64,000 nucleotides of DNA, from assembly GCA_033127725.1 (NCBI GenBank), contig AP026798.1, forward strand, positions 1,488,001 through 1,552,000, given 5' to 3'. Positions 55,782 to 64,000 of this stretch are shown piece after piece (within the stretch, counting starts at the first letter, position 1; every line of letters starts with the position of its first letter). The DNA is from Bombiscardovia nodaiensis. GTDB taxonomy: Bacteria > Actinomycetota > Actinomycetes > Actinomycetales > Bifidobacteriaceae. A model generated the notes under the pieces. That model had not been told where the DNA came from, did not search any database, and saw only the letters and a program-made list of their open reading frames with translations. Made by a program: the position numbers and the translations under genes.

Positions 55782-57419
55782 ATGGACGACAATGCAATCC
55801 ACCAATGGATGATTGAGTGCTTTGGCCCCATCCAAGGTGAGATGGCCTGGCAGCAGTTCTCCCAGCTGCCCGAGGGGGTGCGCGAGCAGATGCGATCCCA
55901 GGGCGGCGGCCAGCTACCCAACCCCAGCGAAGTGCGGGCCATGATGGAGGCATTCACTGCTGGCGGTCTCAACACGCCCGAGCAGATGAAAGAATCCACA
56001 CAAGAGGGGCCTATCAATGTCAAGCTGGCAAAGGCGATTGCCCTAGGACGGGTGCAGGCCAAGAAATCGGACTCGGTCGTGAGCGCGGCCCAGGCGGAAA
56101 AGGTGGCTCAAGCTATGAGCCAGGCCAATCTGTGGCTGGATGCAGTCTGCTCCTTCGACCCGGCGCCCGGCCAAGCTCAAGCGCTGACGCGCGCCTCCTG
56201 GGTGGAGGGGACGCTGGACTCTTGGGCGAAGTTTGCCGCCCCAGTGGCCCAGTCTATGAATAATGCCCTGCTGGAGGTGCTGGGTTCGCGCTTCGGGGAC
56301 CTGCCCCAAGCGGAAATCTCTGGCATGTTCGCGGGTCCGGTGCCTATCCCTATGCCGGAGGGGCTCAAGGACCCGAAGACGCTGATCAGCTTGCTGGGCA
56401 ACACCTCGTTCGCTATGCAACTGGGCCAGGCTGCCGGAGAGATGTCGAGCGAAGTGCACGGCTCCTTTGATCAAGGCATTGCTCTGCTGGAAAATCCTGC
56501 CGGTGGTCTGATTGGACAGAATATTGTGGAGTACGCCACGTCATTGGAGTTTGGTGAGGATGAGGTGATGGCATTTGTGGCCCTGCAAGAGGCTGCCCAC
56601 GCCCGCCTGTACGCGGCTGTGCCTTGGCTCATGCCTCGTTTTGAAGCGCTGATTGGCAAGTACGCTCGCGGTATCGATATTGACTTAGAAGCTATGCAAG
56701 ACCAGATTGACCAGGCCACCAGTCTGGACCCTGAGTCCATGGCCGGAGCCATCAACATAGGCAAGGTCGGCATGCAAGACACGCCCGAGCAGGAGGAGGC
56801 CCTGCACGGCCTGGAGACCTTGCTGGCCCTAGTGGATGGCTGGGTGGATTGCCTGGTCTGGCGAGCTGGCATGGCTCACCTGCCTCACCTGGAACAACTG
56901 CGGGAGATGATGCGTCGGCAACGGGCCGTCGGAGGACCTGCCGAGCAGACTTTTGAGAGCCTGATTGGATTGAAGTTCCGCCCCAAGCGCCTGCGCGAGG
57001 CAGCTGAGGTCTGGGAACGCATGACGGTGCAATCTGGCAGCGAAGAACGAGATGCCCTGTGGAGCCACCCCGACCTGCTCCCCCAGTTACCCGGCGATGC
57101 CAACCAGGTACAGACCTCACCAAGCACTGGCGAAGCCCAGACCGACGAGCAAGCATCTGCTAGCAACTCGGCTCAGGCAGAACCCGCCCAGAGCAAGAAC
57201 AAGAACGAGGGAAGCAAGCCACACGTCATTGACTGGGATGCGGAGCTTGCTAAGCTCTTAGACGACGATGCTCAGCAGCACGACAACTCAGACGAGACGG
57301 ACGGCACTAGCGGATCTACCAATGCTGACGGACCCCATAGGCCTAGCGACAACAATGGCCACGGCGATACTGACGGACCCCGTAGCCCAGAGAGCCCGAA
57401 CGACCCTTCGGACCAGTGA
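55782..57419 (+). CDS. DUF2342 zinc-metalloprotease-like protein
   Basis: A 545-residue protein of the actinobacterial DUF2342 family. A helical N-terminal part (about 1-230) precedes the segment FVALQEAAHARLYAAVPWLM, an HExxH-like metal motif in which the first position is not His (QEAAH), then MAGAINIGKVGMQDTPEQEE ALHGLETLLALVDGWVDCL. The last about 130 residues are a low-complexity Gln/Ser/Asp-rich tail. Neighbour of an S16 protease and a UvrD-like helicase, as in related genomes. Proteolysis is not established. Confidence 0.85.
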   Translation: MDDNAIHQWMIECFGPIQGEMAWQQFSQLPEGVREQMRSQGGGQLPNPSEVRAMMEAFTAGGLNTPEQMKESTQEGPINVKLAKAIALGRVQAKKSDSVVSAAQAEKVAQAMSQANLWLDAVCSFDPAPGQAQALTRASWVEGTLDSWAKFAAPVAQSMNNALLEVLGSRFGDLPQAEISGMFAGPVPIPMPEGLKDPKTLISLLGNTSFAMQLGQAAGEMSSEVHGSFDQGIALLENPAGGLIGQNIVEYATSLEFGEDEVMAFVALQEAAHARLYAAVPWLMPRFEALIGKYARGIDIDLEAMQDQIDQATSLDPESMAGAINIGKVGMQDTPEQEEALHGLETLLALVDGWVDCLVWRAGMAHLPHLEQLREMMRRQRAVGGPAEQTFESLIGLKFRPKRLREAAEVWERMTVQSGSEERDALWSHPDLLPQLPGDANQVQTSPSTGEAQTDEQASASNSAQAEPAQSKNKNEGSKPHVIDWDAELAKLLDDDAQQHDNSDETDGTSGSTNADGPHRPSDNNGHGDTDGPRSPESPNDPSDQ

Positions 57420-57550
57420 GCACCAAGCAGTAGTGGGTCTGAGCTGGCCTGAGTATGCTCCAGGGCCAGCCCTGCCCTAGGGTATTGCAGGCACCAAAAC
57501 CTATACACTAGAACGGCAAACACACTCTCCAGACTCATCGGACGCCCAGG

Positions 57551-57578
57551 CGCAACTCGCAACTCGCAATTCGCAACT
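57551..57578. repeat. Heptanucleotide tandem repeat, four units
   Basis: CGCAACT, CGCAACT, CGCAATT, CGCAACT in a row. The array covers the end of the helicase gene, whose stop codon is read from 57577-57579 on the minus strand. Confidence 0.8.
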
Positions 57579-59088
57579 ACCCTTGCAGGAAGCGCGAAGG
57601 CGAGCGCCTGGGGCCTCCAGCCTGATTTTTTCGCTCGGCAAAGGAGATGTGCAGGCTGTCAGCCGCACGCGTCACGGCCACGTACATGAGCCGCCTCTCC
57701 TCCTCCAAAAGCGGCCCGGCAGCTGGTGAGCCAAAGGGCATCAAGCCTTCAGAGCAGCCAACCAAAAAGACATGGTCAAACTCCAGGCCCTTGGAGGCGT
57801 GGATGGTCGACACGGTCACGAGCCCTGGGCCCTGTCCACGTAAGGTCTCCAGCAGTTCAGCGTCATCCAACTGAGCCAACTGAGCAGCAGTAATAGAGCG
57901 CTGCCAGCCCGAGTCGGTCCTCACCCGGTAGTGGATGCCCGCCTGTTTCAGGGCCTGACAGATGACGGACTGCTGCGCGTTAATGCGGGTAAGCACCGCA
58001 CACTGCCCTGCTTGCGCACCCCGGCTGATCAGGTATTGAATCCGACGAACTACGCCGGCTGCCTCGGTCTCATCGTCCTCATATTTCATCATGTTGACTT
58101 TGGGTCCACGCTCGCGCTGGGAGCTCAGCCGCAGGTAGTCGCTGCGCTCGGGAGAAGTGGCCAGAATGTGATTGGCACAGGCCACCACCTGCGGCGTGGA
58201 GCGGTAGTCAGTTCCCAGTTCTACGTCCGCTGCAATGGGGCTGAATTCATGGTCAAAGTCAAGTAAATAGTAGGAACTCGCGCCAGCGAAGGAGTAAATG
58301 GTCTGAGCCGGGTCGCCCACCACGCACACTGACCGGTTCTCGCCCAGCCATAGGTCGAGCAGGCGGTGCTGGAGGGGGGATACGTCCTGGTACTCGTCCA
58401 CCGTCAACCAACCCACTGAGCGCCGTATTATCGCTGCCGCCTCTTCAAAATCCTCCAGCACATGGCAGGTCATGAGTAGAATGTCATTAAAATCCATGGC
58501 CGCATGGTAGGACTTCTCCCGCTCAAACGCCTCCATCACGTCGGACATCTGGTCCGGTTCAAGGCCAGCAGGCGGCGTGCGGTGACTGGCGGCACAGACG
58601 CGCGTGTAGTCGTCAGGGGCAATCAGAGACACCTTGGCCCAGCCCACTTCCTCAAGCAAGTCGCGCAGTTGCACCGGATCTGGATCCTCTTGCGCCGTCA
58701 CCTGCTGGAAGGCGCGCGACATATAAGGCCGCAAATCTTCGGCCACCTGCGGAAAGTAACCGTCGGTAATCTCGGGCCAAGCCCGGCGCAACTGGTGGAG
58801 GGCAGCCGAATGAAAGGTAGCTGCTTTCACAGCCTGAGGCACGCCCAGAGCACTCAAGCGCGAGCGCAACTCCCCCGCCGCCTTGACCGAGAACGTGACC
58901 GCCAGAGTCCGGCTGGGATCCCAGGCTTCTTGAGCGCAGGCGTAGGCTATACGGCTCGTAATTGTGCGCGTTTTGCCGGCCCCAGCGCCAGCGATAATGC
59001 GCACCGGCCCCTCCAAAGCCGTGGCCGCACGCCGCTGGGAGGGGTCCAGTCCCTCCAATATTTTCTCCGCCTGCTCTTGATTACTCAC
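57577..59088 (-). CDS. UvrD/Rep-like ATP-dependent helicase, short form
   Basis: A 503-residue superfamily 1 helicase: Walker A IIAGAGAGKTRTITSRIA, LAVTFSVKAAGELRSRL, DEYQDVSPLQHRLLDLW (Walker B DExQ), VVGDPAQTIYSFAGAS, TIHASKGLEFDHVFLVG and VAVTRAADSLHISFAERK. Compared with UvrD it is shortened, resembling UvrD2-type proteins without their C-terminal HRDC. The assumed start is GTG 59088 (VSNQEQAEKIL); upstream in-frame starts to 59172 cannot be excluded because the ribosome-binding site is too close to GTG. Confidence 0.88.
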   Translation of the reverse strand: MSNQEQAEKILEGLDPSQRRAATALEGPVRIIAGAGAGKTRTITSRIAYACAQEAWDPSRTLAVTFSVKAAGELRSRLSALGVPQAVKAATFHSAALHQLRRAWPEITDGYFPQVAEDLRPYMSRAFQQVTAQEDPDPVQLRDLLEEVGWAKVSLIAPDDYTRVCAASHRTPPAGLEPDQMSDVMEAFEREKSYHAAMDFNDILLMTCHVLEDFEEAAAIIRRSVGWLTVDEYQDVSPLQHRLLDLWLGENRSVCVVGDPAQTIYSFAGASSYYLLDFDHEFSPIAADVELGTDYRSTPQVVACANHILATSPERSDYLRLSSQRERGPKVNMMKYEDDETEAAGVVRRIQYLISRGAQAGQCAVLTRINAQQSVICQALKQAGIHYRVRTDSGWQRSITAAQLAQLDDAELLETLRGQGPGLVTVSTIHASKGLEFDHVFLVGCSEGLMPFGSPAAGPLLEEERRLMYVAVTRAADSLHISFAERKNQAGGPRRSPSRFLQG

Positions 59089-59244
59089 CCCTCCATTGTG
59101 CCAAAGGCGCTGCCCGAAAGCAGCCCTGTTCACCCCCAGCACGCTAGGGCTGTGCATATGTGGATAAGGCACCTTAAAGAGCTGAGCCTGTGGATAAGTG
59201 AGCGAAAAATGTCACAAAGGCACCGCTTGTATTAGTCTGGAAGC

Positions 59245-61182
59245 GTGACTGAACGTACAAAGCTTACACTTGTGGCCCTTGCGTCGGCTGCCATGCCAGA
59301 CGCTTACTTTACGGGCGCCCGCGCATCTGACCAAGCCAACGCCATCGACGAGGCCAGTGGGATAGACTGCGCCGTAGTGCAGAACGCCTCCGGCCGCCTG
59401 TACGATGTGTGGGCTACGAGTACTGAACGAGGCAAGGCGCGCTTAGACAAGCGCGTTAAGGCAGCGCAGGCTCTGGAAGATGTGCGCGGCATTGCAGCCC
59501 TGGGCTTCGGCGTAGAACAGGTGCTCTGCTACCAACCTGCCGAGGACGAGAACGGCCCCACAGGTGACGCGGCCGTAGCGATTATGACCCATGAGCCCGG
59601 CCACACCCGCAGCCTCAAACTTTTGACCGGCGAGGAGTGCTCGGCTGTAGGCACCGCTATGGGAGCCATCCACCGGATTGACCCTCGGGCCCTCCAGGAG
59701 CGCTTCTACCCGTCATTTACCACAACCCAGATTGCCAACCAACTCAAGGCCTGGATTGCCAACCTGAAGCAGGCTGGTCATGTGCCGGAGGAGATAACGG
59801 ACTCCTGGGCCCGCATTATCCGTACCGAGGGCCTGTGGTCCTTCCACACCACGATGGTTCACGGCGGTTTTACTGACGGCGACTTCCTCTTTTCCCGCTC
59901 CGGTTTGAGCGCCGTACACAATTGGCAGAGTATGCAGGTCAACGATCCGGCGCGCGACCTGGCTTGGACATTCGCCAAACTCGACCAGGCTGGGCGGGAC
60001 GCGGTCATCGCTGCCTACGGGCGCATGATGGGCTCTCACCTTGATGATCTGATCATGCTGCGCGCCAACCTCTGGCTTCAGATGGAGCAGGTGGGCGACT
60101 TCATTGTGGCTTTGGAACGGGCCGACAATGAGAAAATCATCCGTTTCAAAGCGCAGGTGGAGCACCTTGCTCAGCAGCTGGCTGACCAGGCACCAAAGCC
60201 CAAGGCCTTTACCCCCGAACAGCGGCCTTACCAAACCAGCAGGAGCAGCGCCCAAGCGGCAGCAACCCGAGAACCGGAGCCCCAGGGCAACAGTTCACCC
60301 ACCATAGCGATTACGCCCGCCAGCAAGGGCGAGAGCCCGGTCAAGCAGGAAGCACAAGCCCAGCAGGGAGCACAGCCCAAGCAGGAACCGCAAACTAGCC
60401 AGGACCGACCTTCGCCAGCCGTAGACGAGGATGCCACCGTCGTCAGGCCTGCCTACCAGAAAGCCCCTGGAGCGACCGGCCGCCACGCCGCTGTACGGCC
60501 GCCAACCCTGCCAGACATGACCGGTAGCCATCACTCAGGCAATTTCAGCGCGCCCGAAGAGCAGTTCGACCGGCCCCAACGCCCTGTCGGTCGGCACAGC
60601 CGCGTGAATATGCCCGCGCAAACCCAGCCGGGTAGCGAAACCAATACTCAAACAGCTACTATCGATCTGGCAAGTATGCGCCAACTCGCTCAAGAGCAGA
60701 GCGCACAAAGCAGGCAAGAACAGGACTCTTCAAGCAAGCAGGAGCCGGCAGTCCAGAATCATCGAACTCACTCAGATTCGAGTACTACCTCCGAGGAGAA
60801 GGCCCCGGGTCCCGAGCCAGTCAAGGCAGAGGCTCTCTCGGCCGACGCGCAGCCACAGACAGCCAGCAAAAAGCCAGAGACCGGCAACCGCAGCCAAATG
60901 CCCTCCTCCCCTACTAGCAATACGTCTGCGCAGACTATCGTGATTGAGAAACCGACCGTATCCGCCGAAGGCTCCGAAACCCAGCTGGTGCCCCCGGCCG
61001 AGGTTCGGCAGAGCGCCTGGGCATCGGCAGACTCAGCGAGCACAGGCAGTCAGCAGGGTCGCGGGCGCTCTCAGGCCCAGGCCTTGGCCGGTCGGAGCAG
61101 TGACTCCATCGACGACTCTGCCAACGATTCACCGGGCCAGCAGGACCATCATCAGGACTCGCCCAGCTCCGAGCGGGACTGA
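59245..61182 (+). CDS. APH-fold pseudokinase with low-complexity tail
   Basis: A 645-residue protein. Residues 1-330 align with aminoglycoside/macrolide phosphotransferase-type kinases, including the position of the catalytic loop, here HGGFTDGDFLF (206-216) instead of HGDxHPGN, and the metal-binding segment AVHNWQSMQVNDPARDLAW (223-241) instead of VIDW. The catalytic Asp, the loop Asn and the metal Asp are thus replaced by Gly, Asp and Asn, so kinase activity is unlikely. Residues 330-645 are a Gln/Ser/Pro/Glu-rich tail without a membrane segment. Start GTG 59245; divergent from the helicase. Confidence 0.82.
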   Translation: MTERTKLTLVALASAAMPDAYFTGARASDQANAIDEASGIDCAVVQNASGRLYDVWATSTERGKARLDKRVKAAQALEDVRGIAALGFGVEQVLCYQPAEDENGPTGDAAVAIMTHEPGHTRSLKLLTGEECSAVGTAMGAIHRIDPRALQERFYPSFTTTQIANQLKAWIANLKQAGHVPEEITDSWARIIRTEGLWSFHTTMVHGGFTDGDFLFSRSGLSAVHNWQSMQVNDPARDLAWTFAKLDQAGRDAVIAAYGRMMGSHLDDLIMLRANLWLQMEQVGDFIVALERADNEKIIRFKAQVEHLAQQLADQAPKPKAFTPEQRPYQTSRSSAQAAATREPEPQGNSSPTIAITPASKGESPVKQEAQAQQGAQPKQEPQTSQDRPSPAVDEDATVVRPAYQKAPGATGRHAAVRPPTLPDMTGSHHSGNFSAPEEQFDRPQRPVGRHSRVNMPAQTQPGSETNTQTATIDLASMRQLAQEQSAQSRQEQDSSSKQEPAVQNHRTHSDSSTTSEEKAPGPEPVKAEALSADAQPQTASKKPETGNRSQMPSSPTSNTSAQTIVIEKPTVSAEGSETQLVPPAEVRQSAWASADSASTGSQQGRGRSQAQALAGRSSDSIDDSANDSPGQQDHHQDSPSSERD

Positions 61183-61275
61183 GGCAGCACGCTTTAGGCG
61201 CAATTCCAAGCCTGCGCGAATAATAGGAAATAGTCAAGCGCCTCCGGACGCACATATAGGATAGGGAGCAAGAGT

Positions 61276-61500
61276 ATGGACATTGAATTCGGCATCAGGA
61301 ACGTAGGCCGCCCGGTATCTTTTAGCACCGATGCGCAGGCCAGCGAAGTATCTGCCAGCATTGAAGAAGCGCTGAAATCGGGCCAAGCCATCGACATAGT
61401 GGATGACAAAAACCGGCATATTATCGTGCCGGCGGGTGCCCTGGGTTACGCCATCGTGGGGTCTGACACCACGCGCCCAGTAGGCTTCGGAGCCCTGTAA
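61276..61500 (+). CDS. DUF3107 family protein
   Basis: A 74-residue actinobacterial small protein: MDIEFGIRNVGRPVSFSTDA, EVSASIEEALKSGQAIDIVD and IIVPAGALGYAIVGSD. TAGGGAGCAAGAGT precedes ATG 61276. Commonly found next to UvrD2-like helicases. No function is assigned. Confidence 0.9.
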   Translation: MDIEFGIRNVGRPVSFSTDAQASEVSASIEEALKSGQAIDIVDDKNRHIIVPAGALGYAIVGSDTTRPVGFGAL

Positions 61501-61539
61501 AGAGCTTCACCAAGAGCCTCGTTAATCAGAAGTTACCCC

Positions 61540-62478
61540 TCACTCAATCGCCCCCTGTGCTGGCTCACTGCTGGCAGAGCGGGCGATTATTTCATCTACC
61601 GTGGTCTGGGCTGTGGTATGCTCCCCCATCTGATTGGGCTTGCCCTTACCATGCCAGTCCGAACCGCCAGTCACCAGGAGCCGCAAGCGCACAGCCAGAG
61701 CCAGGAGCCGCTCCCGCTGCTCGGGCGGATTGTCTCGGTGCCACACTTCCAGCCCATCCAGCCCCAGCTGAGCCAAGCGGCCTATCTGCGAGTCCGAGAG
61801 CAGCCTCACATTGCGGTTGACGGCTCCCGGGTGAGCTACCACGGCCACCCCTCCCGCAGTCTTCACGGCTTGTACCACCTGCGCAGCCGTGGGCGAAGGG
61901 GTCGGAATGTAGTACTTACTGCGAGAGGAGCAGACGCCTTGGAAGGCCTGCGAGCGCGTCTGATAGACCCCAGCAGCCACCAGCGCATCGGCTATATGCG
62001 GCCGTCCTACGGTGGTGCGTGACCCCTCTTTGACTTGCGCCAGCACGTCATCCCAGCTGATGGGATAATCCTGGCTTATGCGCTCCACCATCCGGCGCGC
62101 CCGGCTCAAGCGAGCCTGCCGGGTAACGCGGAAAAGCTCAGCCAGAGCCGCGTTTTCAGGGTCATACCGGTAACCCAGCAGGTGTACCGAGACCCCGTCG
62201 TCGTCCGCGGTAATCTCCGTGCCCATCAGCACAGGCAGCCCATACTCCCGGGAAGCCTGCCCCGCCTCCTGCCAGCCCTGGGCCGTGTCGTGGTCGGTAA
62301 TGGCCACCCCCGCCAAGCCCAGCTGCTGGGCCTGAGCCACCATCTCCTCTGGGGTCCTGGTGCCGTCAGAGAAGACCGTGTGGCAGTGCAAATCCCAGCC
62401 GCGGCTCTCGCCCTGCCCGGGCAGAGTAACACCAGCAGAGGGCCAATGGGCACCTTGTTCGCTCAGCGTATGCGTCAT
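61540..62478 (-). CDS. PHP-domain phosphoesterase (TrpH/RNase AM-like)
   Basis: A 312-residue metal-dependent phosphoesterase: WDLHCHTVFSDGTRTPEEMV (first metal histidines), AITDHDTAQG, GTEITADDDGVSVHLLGY, GVAVVAHPGAV and GGSDWHGKG. Members of this family include the 5'-3' exonuclease RNase AM (YciV/TrpH). ATG 62478 (MTHTLSEQGAHW) is chosen because a longer frame to 62796 lacks family similarity; no clear ribosome-binding site. Confidence 0.88.
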   Translation of the reverse strand: MTHTLSEQGAHWPSAGVTLPGQGESRGWDLHCHTVFSDGTRTPEEMVAQAQQLGLAGVAITDHDTAQGWQEAGQASREYGLPVLMGTEITADDDGVSVHLLGYRYDPENAALAELFRVTRQARLSRARRMVERISQDYPISWDDVLAQVKEGSRTTVGRPHIADALVAAGVYQTRSQAFQGVCSSRSKYYIPTPSPTAAQVVQAVKTAGGVAVVAHPGAVNRNVRLLSDSQIGRLAQLGLDGLEVWHRDNPPEQRERLLALAVRLRLLVTGGSDWHGKGKPNQMGEHTTAQTTVDEIIARSASSEPAQGAIE

Positions 62479-62652
62479 ACTGGTATCGTAAGCTGATTTT
62501 TGCAAACTTTCACGTTCAGCTCCCGCCTCGCGTGAGTTTCCGGCTGCGCAAGACGGGCAGCCGGCTCCGGGCGTGTCGTCAGGCCTGCCGTTTTCCGTGA
62601 AGTTTGCGCAGTATTTCCCGGCGTCCCCACTGCCTTCCAGCAAGGAGCACAT

Positions 62653-63309
62653 ATGAGCGAACAAGACTCTCAGGCCACACTTTCTGGCTGGCGGCACGGC
62701 CCCGTCTGGACATACGTAGTGGCCCTCCTGGCGAGCGCTGTGGCACTGTTTGTCTCTTTTGCTCTCTCCGCACAGACCCTCCAGCTGGCCCGCCACCCGC
62801 TCTCCAAGCTCAGCTGCGACATCAACGCCACGATTTCTTGCACCACCGTGGCCCAGTCCTGGCAGTCCGAGATTCTACACTTCGGCGATCTAAGCATTCC
62901 CAACGCCTTTCTGGGTATCGCGGCGGAGTCGGTATTTGTCACCATCGCGGTCATCGGCCTGGCTCGAGTGCGCCTGCCCGCCTGGTTTGCACGCCTGACC
63001 TGGCTGGGTTCCCTCCTGGCCCTGCTCTATGCATACTGGCTTTTGAGCCAGTCCCTGTTCGTCATCAAAGCCCTGTGCCCCTGGTGCCTGGGTCTCATGT
63101 TTTCCACCACTATTCAATTCATGGCCATCAGCCATGCCAGCGTCAGCGTGCAGGGACTACCCAAGGCAGACGGGCCCTTCGCTGGACTGCGCAGCCCGCT
63201 CAACCGCTACTACCGGCTGCATTTCGACCTCATGCTCGACGCTATTTGGATAGTGGCATTGGTAGTACTCATCGTCGTGAGCGAGGGACCGGCCCTTTTC
63301 GCCAGCTGA
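62653..63309 (+). CDS. Vitamin K epoxide reductase (VKOR) family protein
   Basis: A 218-residue membrane thiol oxidase with five hydrophobic segments. The two loop cysteines occur in LSCDINATISCTTVAQSW and the active-site CxxC in ALCPWCLGLMFSTT. Actinobacterial VKORs reoxidise DsbA-like proteins during exported disulphide formation; here the cysteine-bearing LRR caps and the gene at 10514 could be clients (inference). AAGGAG precedes ATG 62653. Confidence 0.93.
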   Translation: MSEQDSQATLSGWRHGPVWTYVVALLASAVALFVSFALSAQTLQLARHPLSKLSCDINATISCTTVAQSWQSEILHFGDLSIPNAFLGIAAESVFVTIAVIGLARVRLPAWFARLTWLGSLLALLYAYWLLSQSLFVIKALCPWCLGLMFSTTIQFMAISHASVSVQGLPKADGPFAGLRSPLNRYYRLHFDLMLDAIWIVALVVLIVVSEGPALFAS

Positions 63310-63508
63310 GCCTGGAGCCTTGAGCTGTGGCCCTGTGCTCGCAGGTCTATATGCGCATATATATGTATATAGGCATACCTGCGCGGGCTGCTCCTTCGGC
63401 GAGTCCGGCCAGCTTTTCGCTCCCCATACTCTCTGCCAGCGCAACCCGTCAAGCGCCTGAGTAGGCTCGGGGAAGATATGTTTTCTGCGTAACTTCAGGA
63501 GGATGGGC

Positions 63509-64000
63509 ATGGCGAGTACGGCCCCTATCGGCATCTTTGACTCTGGTCTGGGTGGCTTGAGCGTCACCGCCGCAGCGCACCAGCTCATGCCCGCAGAAAA
63601 TCTCCTGTTCTTCGGCGACTCAGCCAACGCCCCCTACGGCACTAAGGCGCCCGAGCAGGTGCGTGATCGCTCATTCGCCATCGCCGACCACCTGGTGGAG
63701 CAGGGAGCCAAAGCCATCGTCATCGCCTGCAATACAGCCACTTCGGTGTGTGTGGGCGACCTGCGCGAGCGCTACCCTATCCCAGTAGTAGGCATGGAAC
63801 CGGCACTCAAGCTCGCCTGCGACCGGGGCCAAGGCCAGCCTCAACGCGTGATCGTAGCTGCCACGCCACTGACCTTACAGGAGCACAAATTCGCCCGACT
63901 CATGGCCCGTTTCCAGACCGATCACACGATTTGGAAGCAGCCCTGCCCGCAGCTGGTGGAAATCGTGGAAGCCGGACAATTAGACGACCAGACCATCGTC
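63509..64000 (+). CDS. murI: Glutamate racemase (3' end outside window)
   Basis: The first 164 residues of the enzyme providing D-glutamate for peptidoglycan: [38 protein letters not shown], the first catalytic cysteine in [10 protein letters not shown], and [15 protein letters not shown] at 63497-63502 favours ATG 63509 over ATG 63503. The second catalytic cysteine lies beyond the window. Confidence 0.95.
   Translation, partial: MASTAPIGIFDSGLGGLSVTAAAHQLMPAENLLFFGDSANAPYGTKAPEQVRDRSFAIADHLVEQGAKAIVIACNTATSVCVGDLRERYPIPVVGMEPALKLACDRGQGQPQRVIVAATPLTLQEHKFARLMARFQTDHTIWKQPCPQLVEIVEAGQLDDQTIV

Noticed and set aside
63345-63376. AT-alternating palindrome (CTATATGCGCATATATATG region) before murI
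   Set aside because: It can form several weak cruciforms but matches no operator, terminator or riboswitch that I can name.

Overview
The window is high-GC actinobacterial chromosome, most probably from the Bifidobacteriaceae (Bifidobacterium or a close relative). The pointers are a LysM/lexA/nrdR cluster with CGAAC-N4-GTTC SOS boxes, the order ftsZ-sepF-yggT-divIVA-lspA-rluD, actinobacteria-type small proteins (DUF3052, DUF3107, DUF2342), a sucrose cluster of LacI regulator, LacY/CscB-like permease and GH32 invertase, and an L-lactate dehydrogenase. No species call is made from sequence alone.

Layout. 1-11.5 kb: nrdR (cut by the edge), a LysM cell-division-inhibitor-like gene divergent from lexA with three SOS boxes, a CDF metal exporter, ldh, hflX, a methyltransferase, hrpA (frameshifted) and a membrane-anchored surface protein. 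11.5-14.1 kb: an AT-rich island with a secreted bacteriocin-like precursor split at a pentanucleotide repeat, a 27-residue membrane peptide, a strong hairpin terminator and a 1,250-bp IS1249-like element with exact 8-bp target duplications and a decayed transposase. 14.1-19.9 kb: glnA, a hypothetical gene and dnaE. 20.0-27.7 kb: an insertion between dnaE and rluD holding a giant RCC1-repeat protein, a decayed helix-turn-helix/PIN toxin-antitoxin pair and a large LRR protein. The two surface genes share a ~250-bp leader (hairpin, RBS, signal peptide) with a G10 tract inside the signal-peptide codons; at this length the RCC1 gene is out of frame and the LRR gene is in frame. 27.7-35.9 kb: rluD, lspA, divIVA, yggT, sepF, ftsZ, dus, glyQS. 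35.9-37.4 kb: a TPP riboswitch and thiamine-binding protein, then a higBA module followed by a partial copy of the 3' end of that gene. 37.5-42 kb: sucrose utilisation. 42-49 kb: an MFS carrier, uppS, recO, a membrane alpha/beta hydrolase, a frameshifted DivIVA-domain protein and tRNA-Val(UAC). 49-54 kb: DUF3052, a second RCC1 protein and a second LRR protein, the latter with a C10 tract behind its signal peptide. 54.2-64 kb: orphan DinJ-like antitoxin, Lon-like S16 protease, DUF2342 protein, UvrD-like helicase, an APH-fold protein lacking its catalytic residues, DUF3107, PHP phosphoesterase, VKOR protein and the start of murI.

The most interesting pattern is a set of four large surface proteins with RCC1 or LRR ectodomains, InlB-type repeats in three of them and unusual LPxAG or LAxTG C-terminal signals; three carry exactly 10-base G/C tracts at the signal-peptide end, which suggests on/off switching by slipped-strand mispairing. 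A caution applies throughout: three other frameshifts in the window (hrpA, the DivIVA-domain gene, the PIN gene) sit at C runs that are one base short, so some tract lengths could be consensus errors rather than biology.
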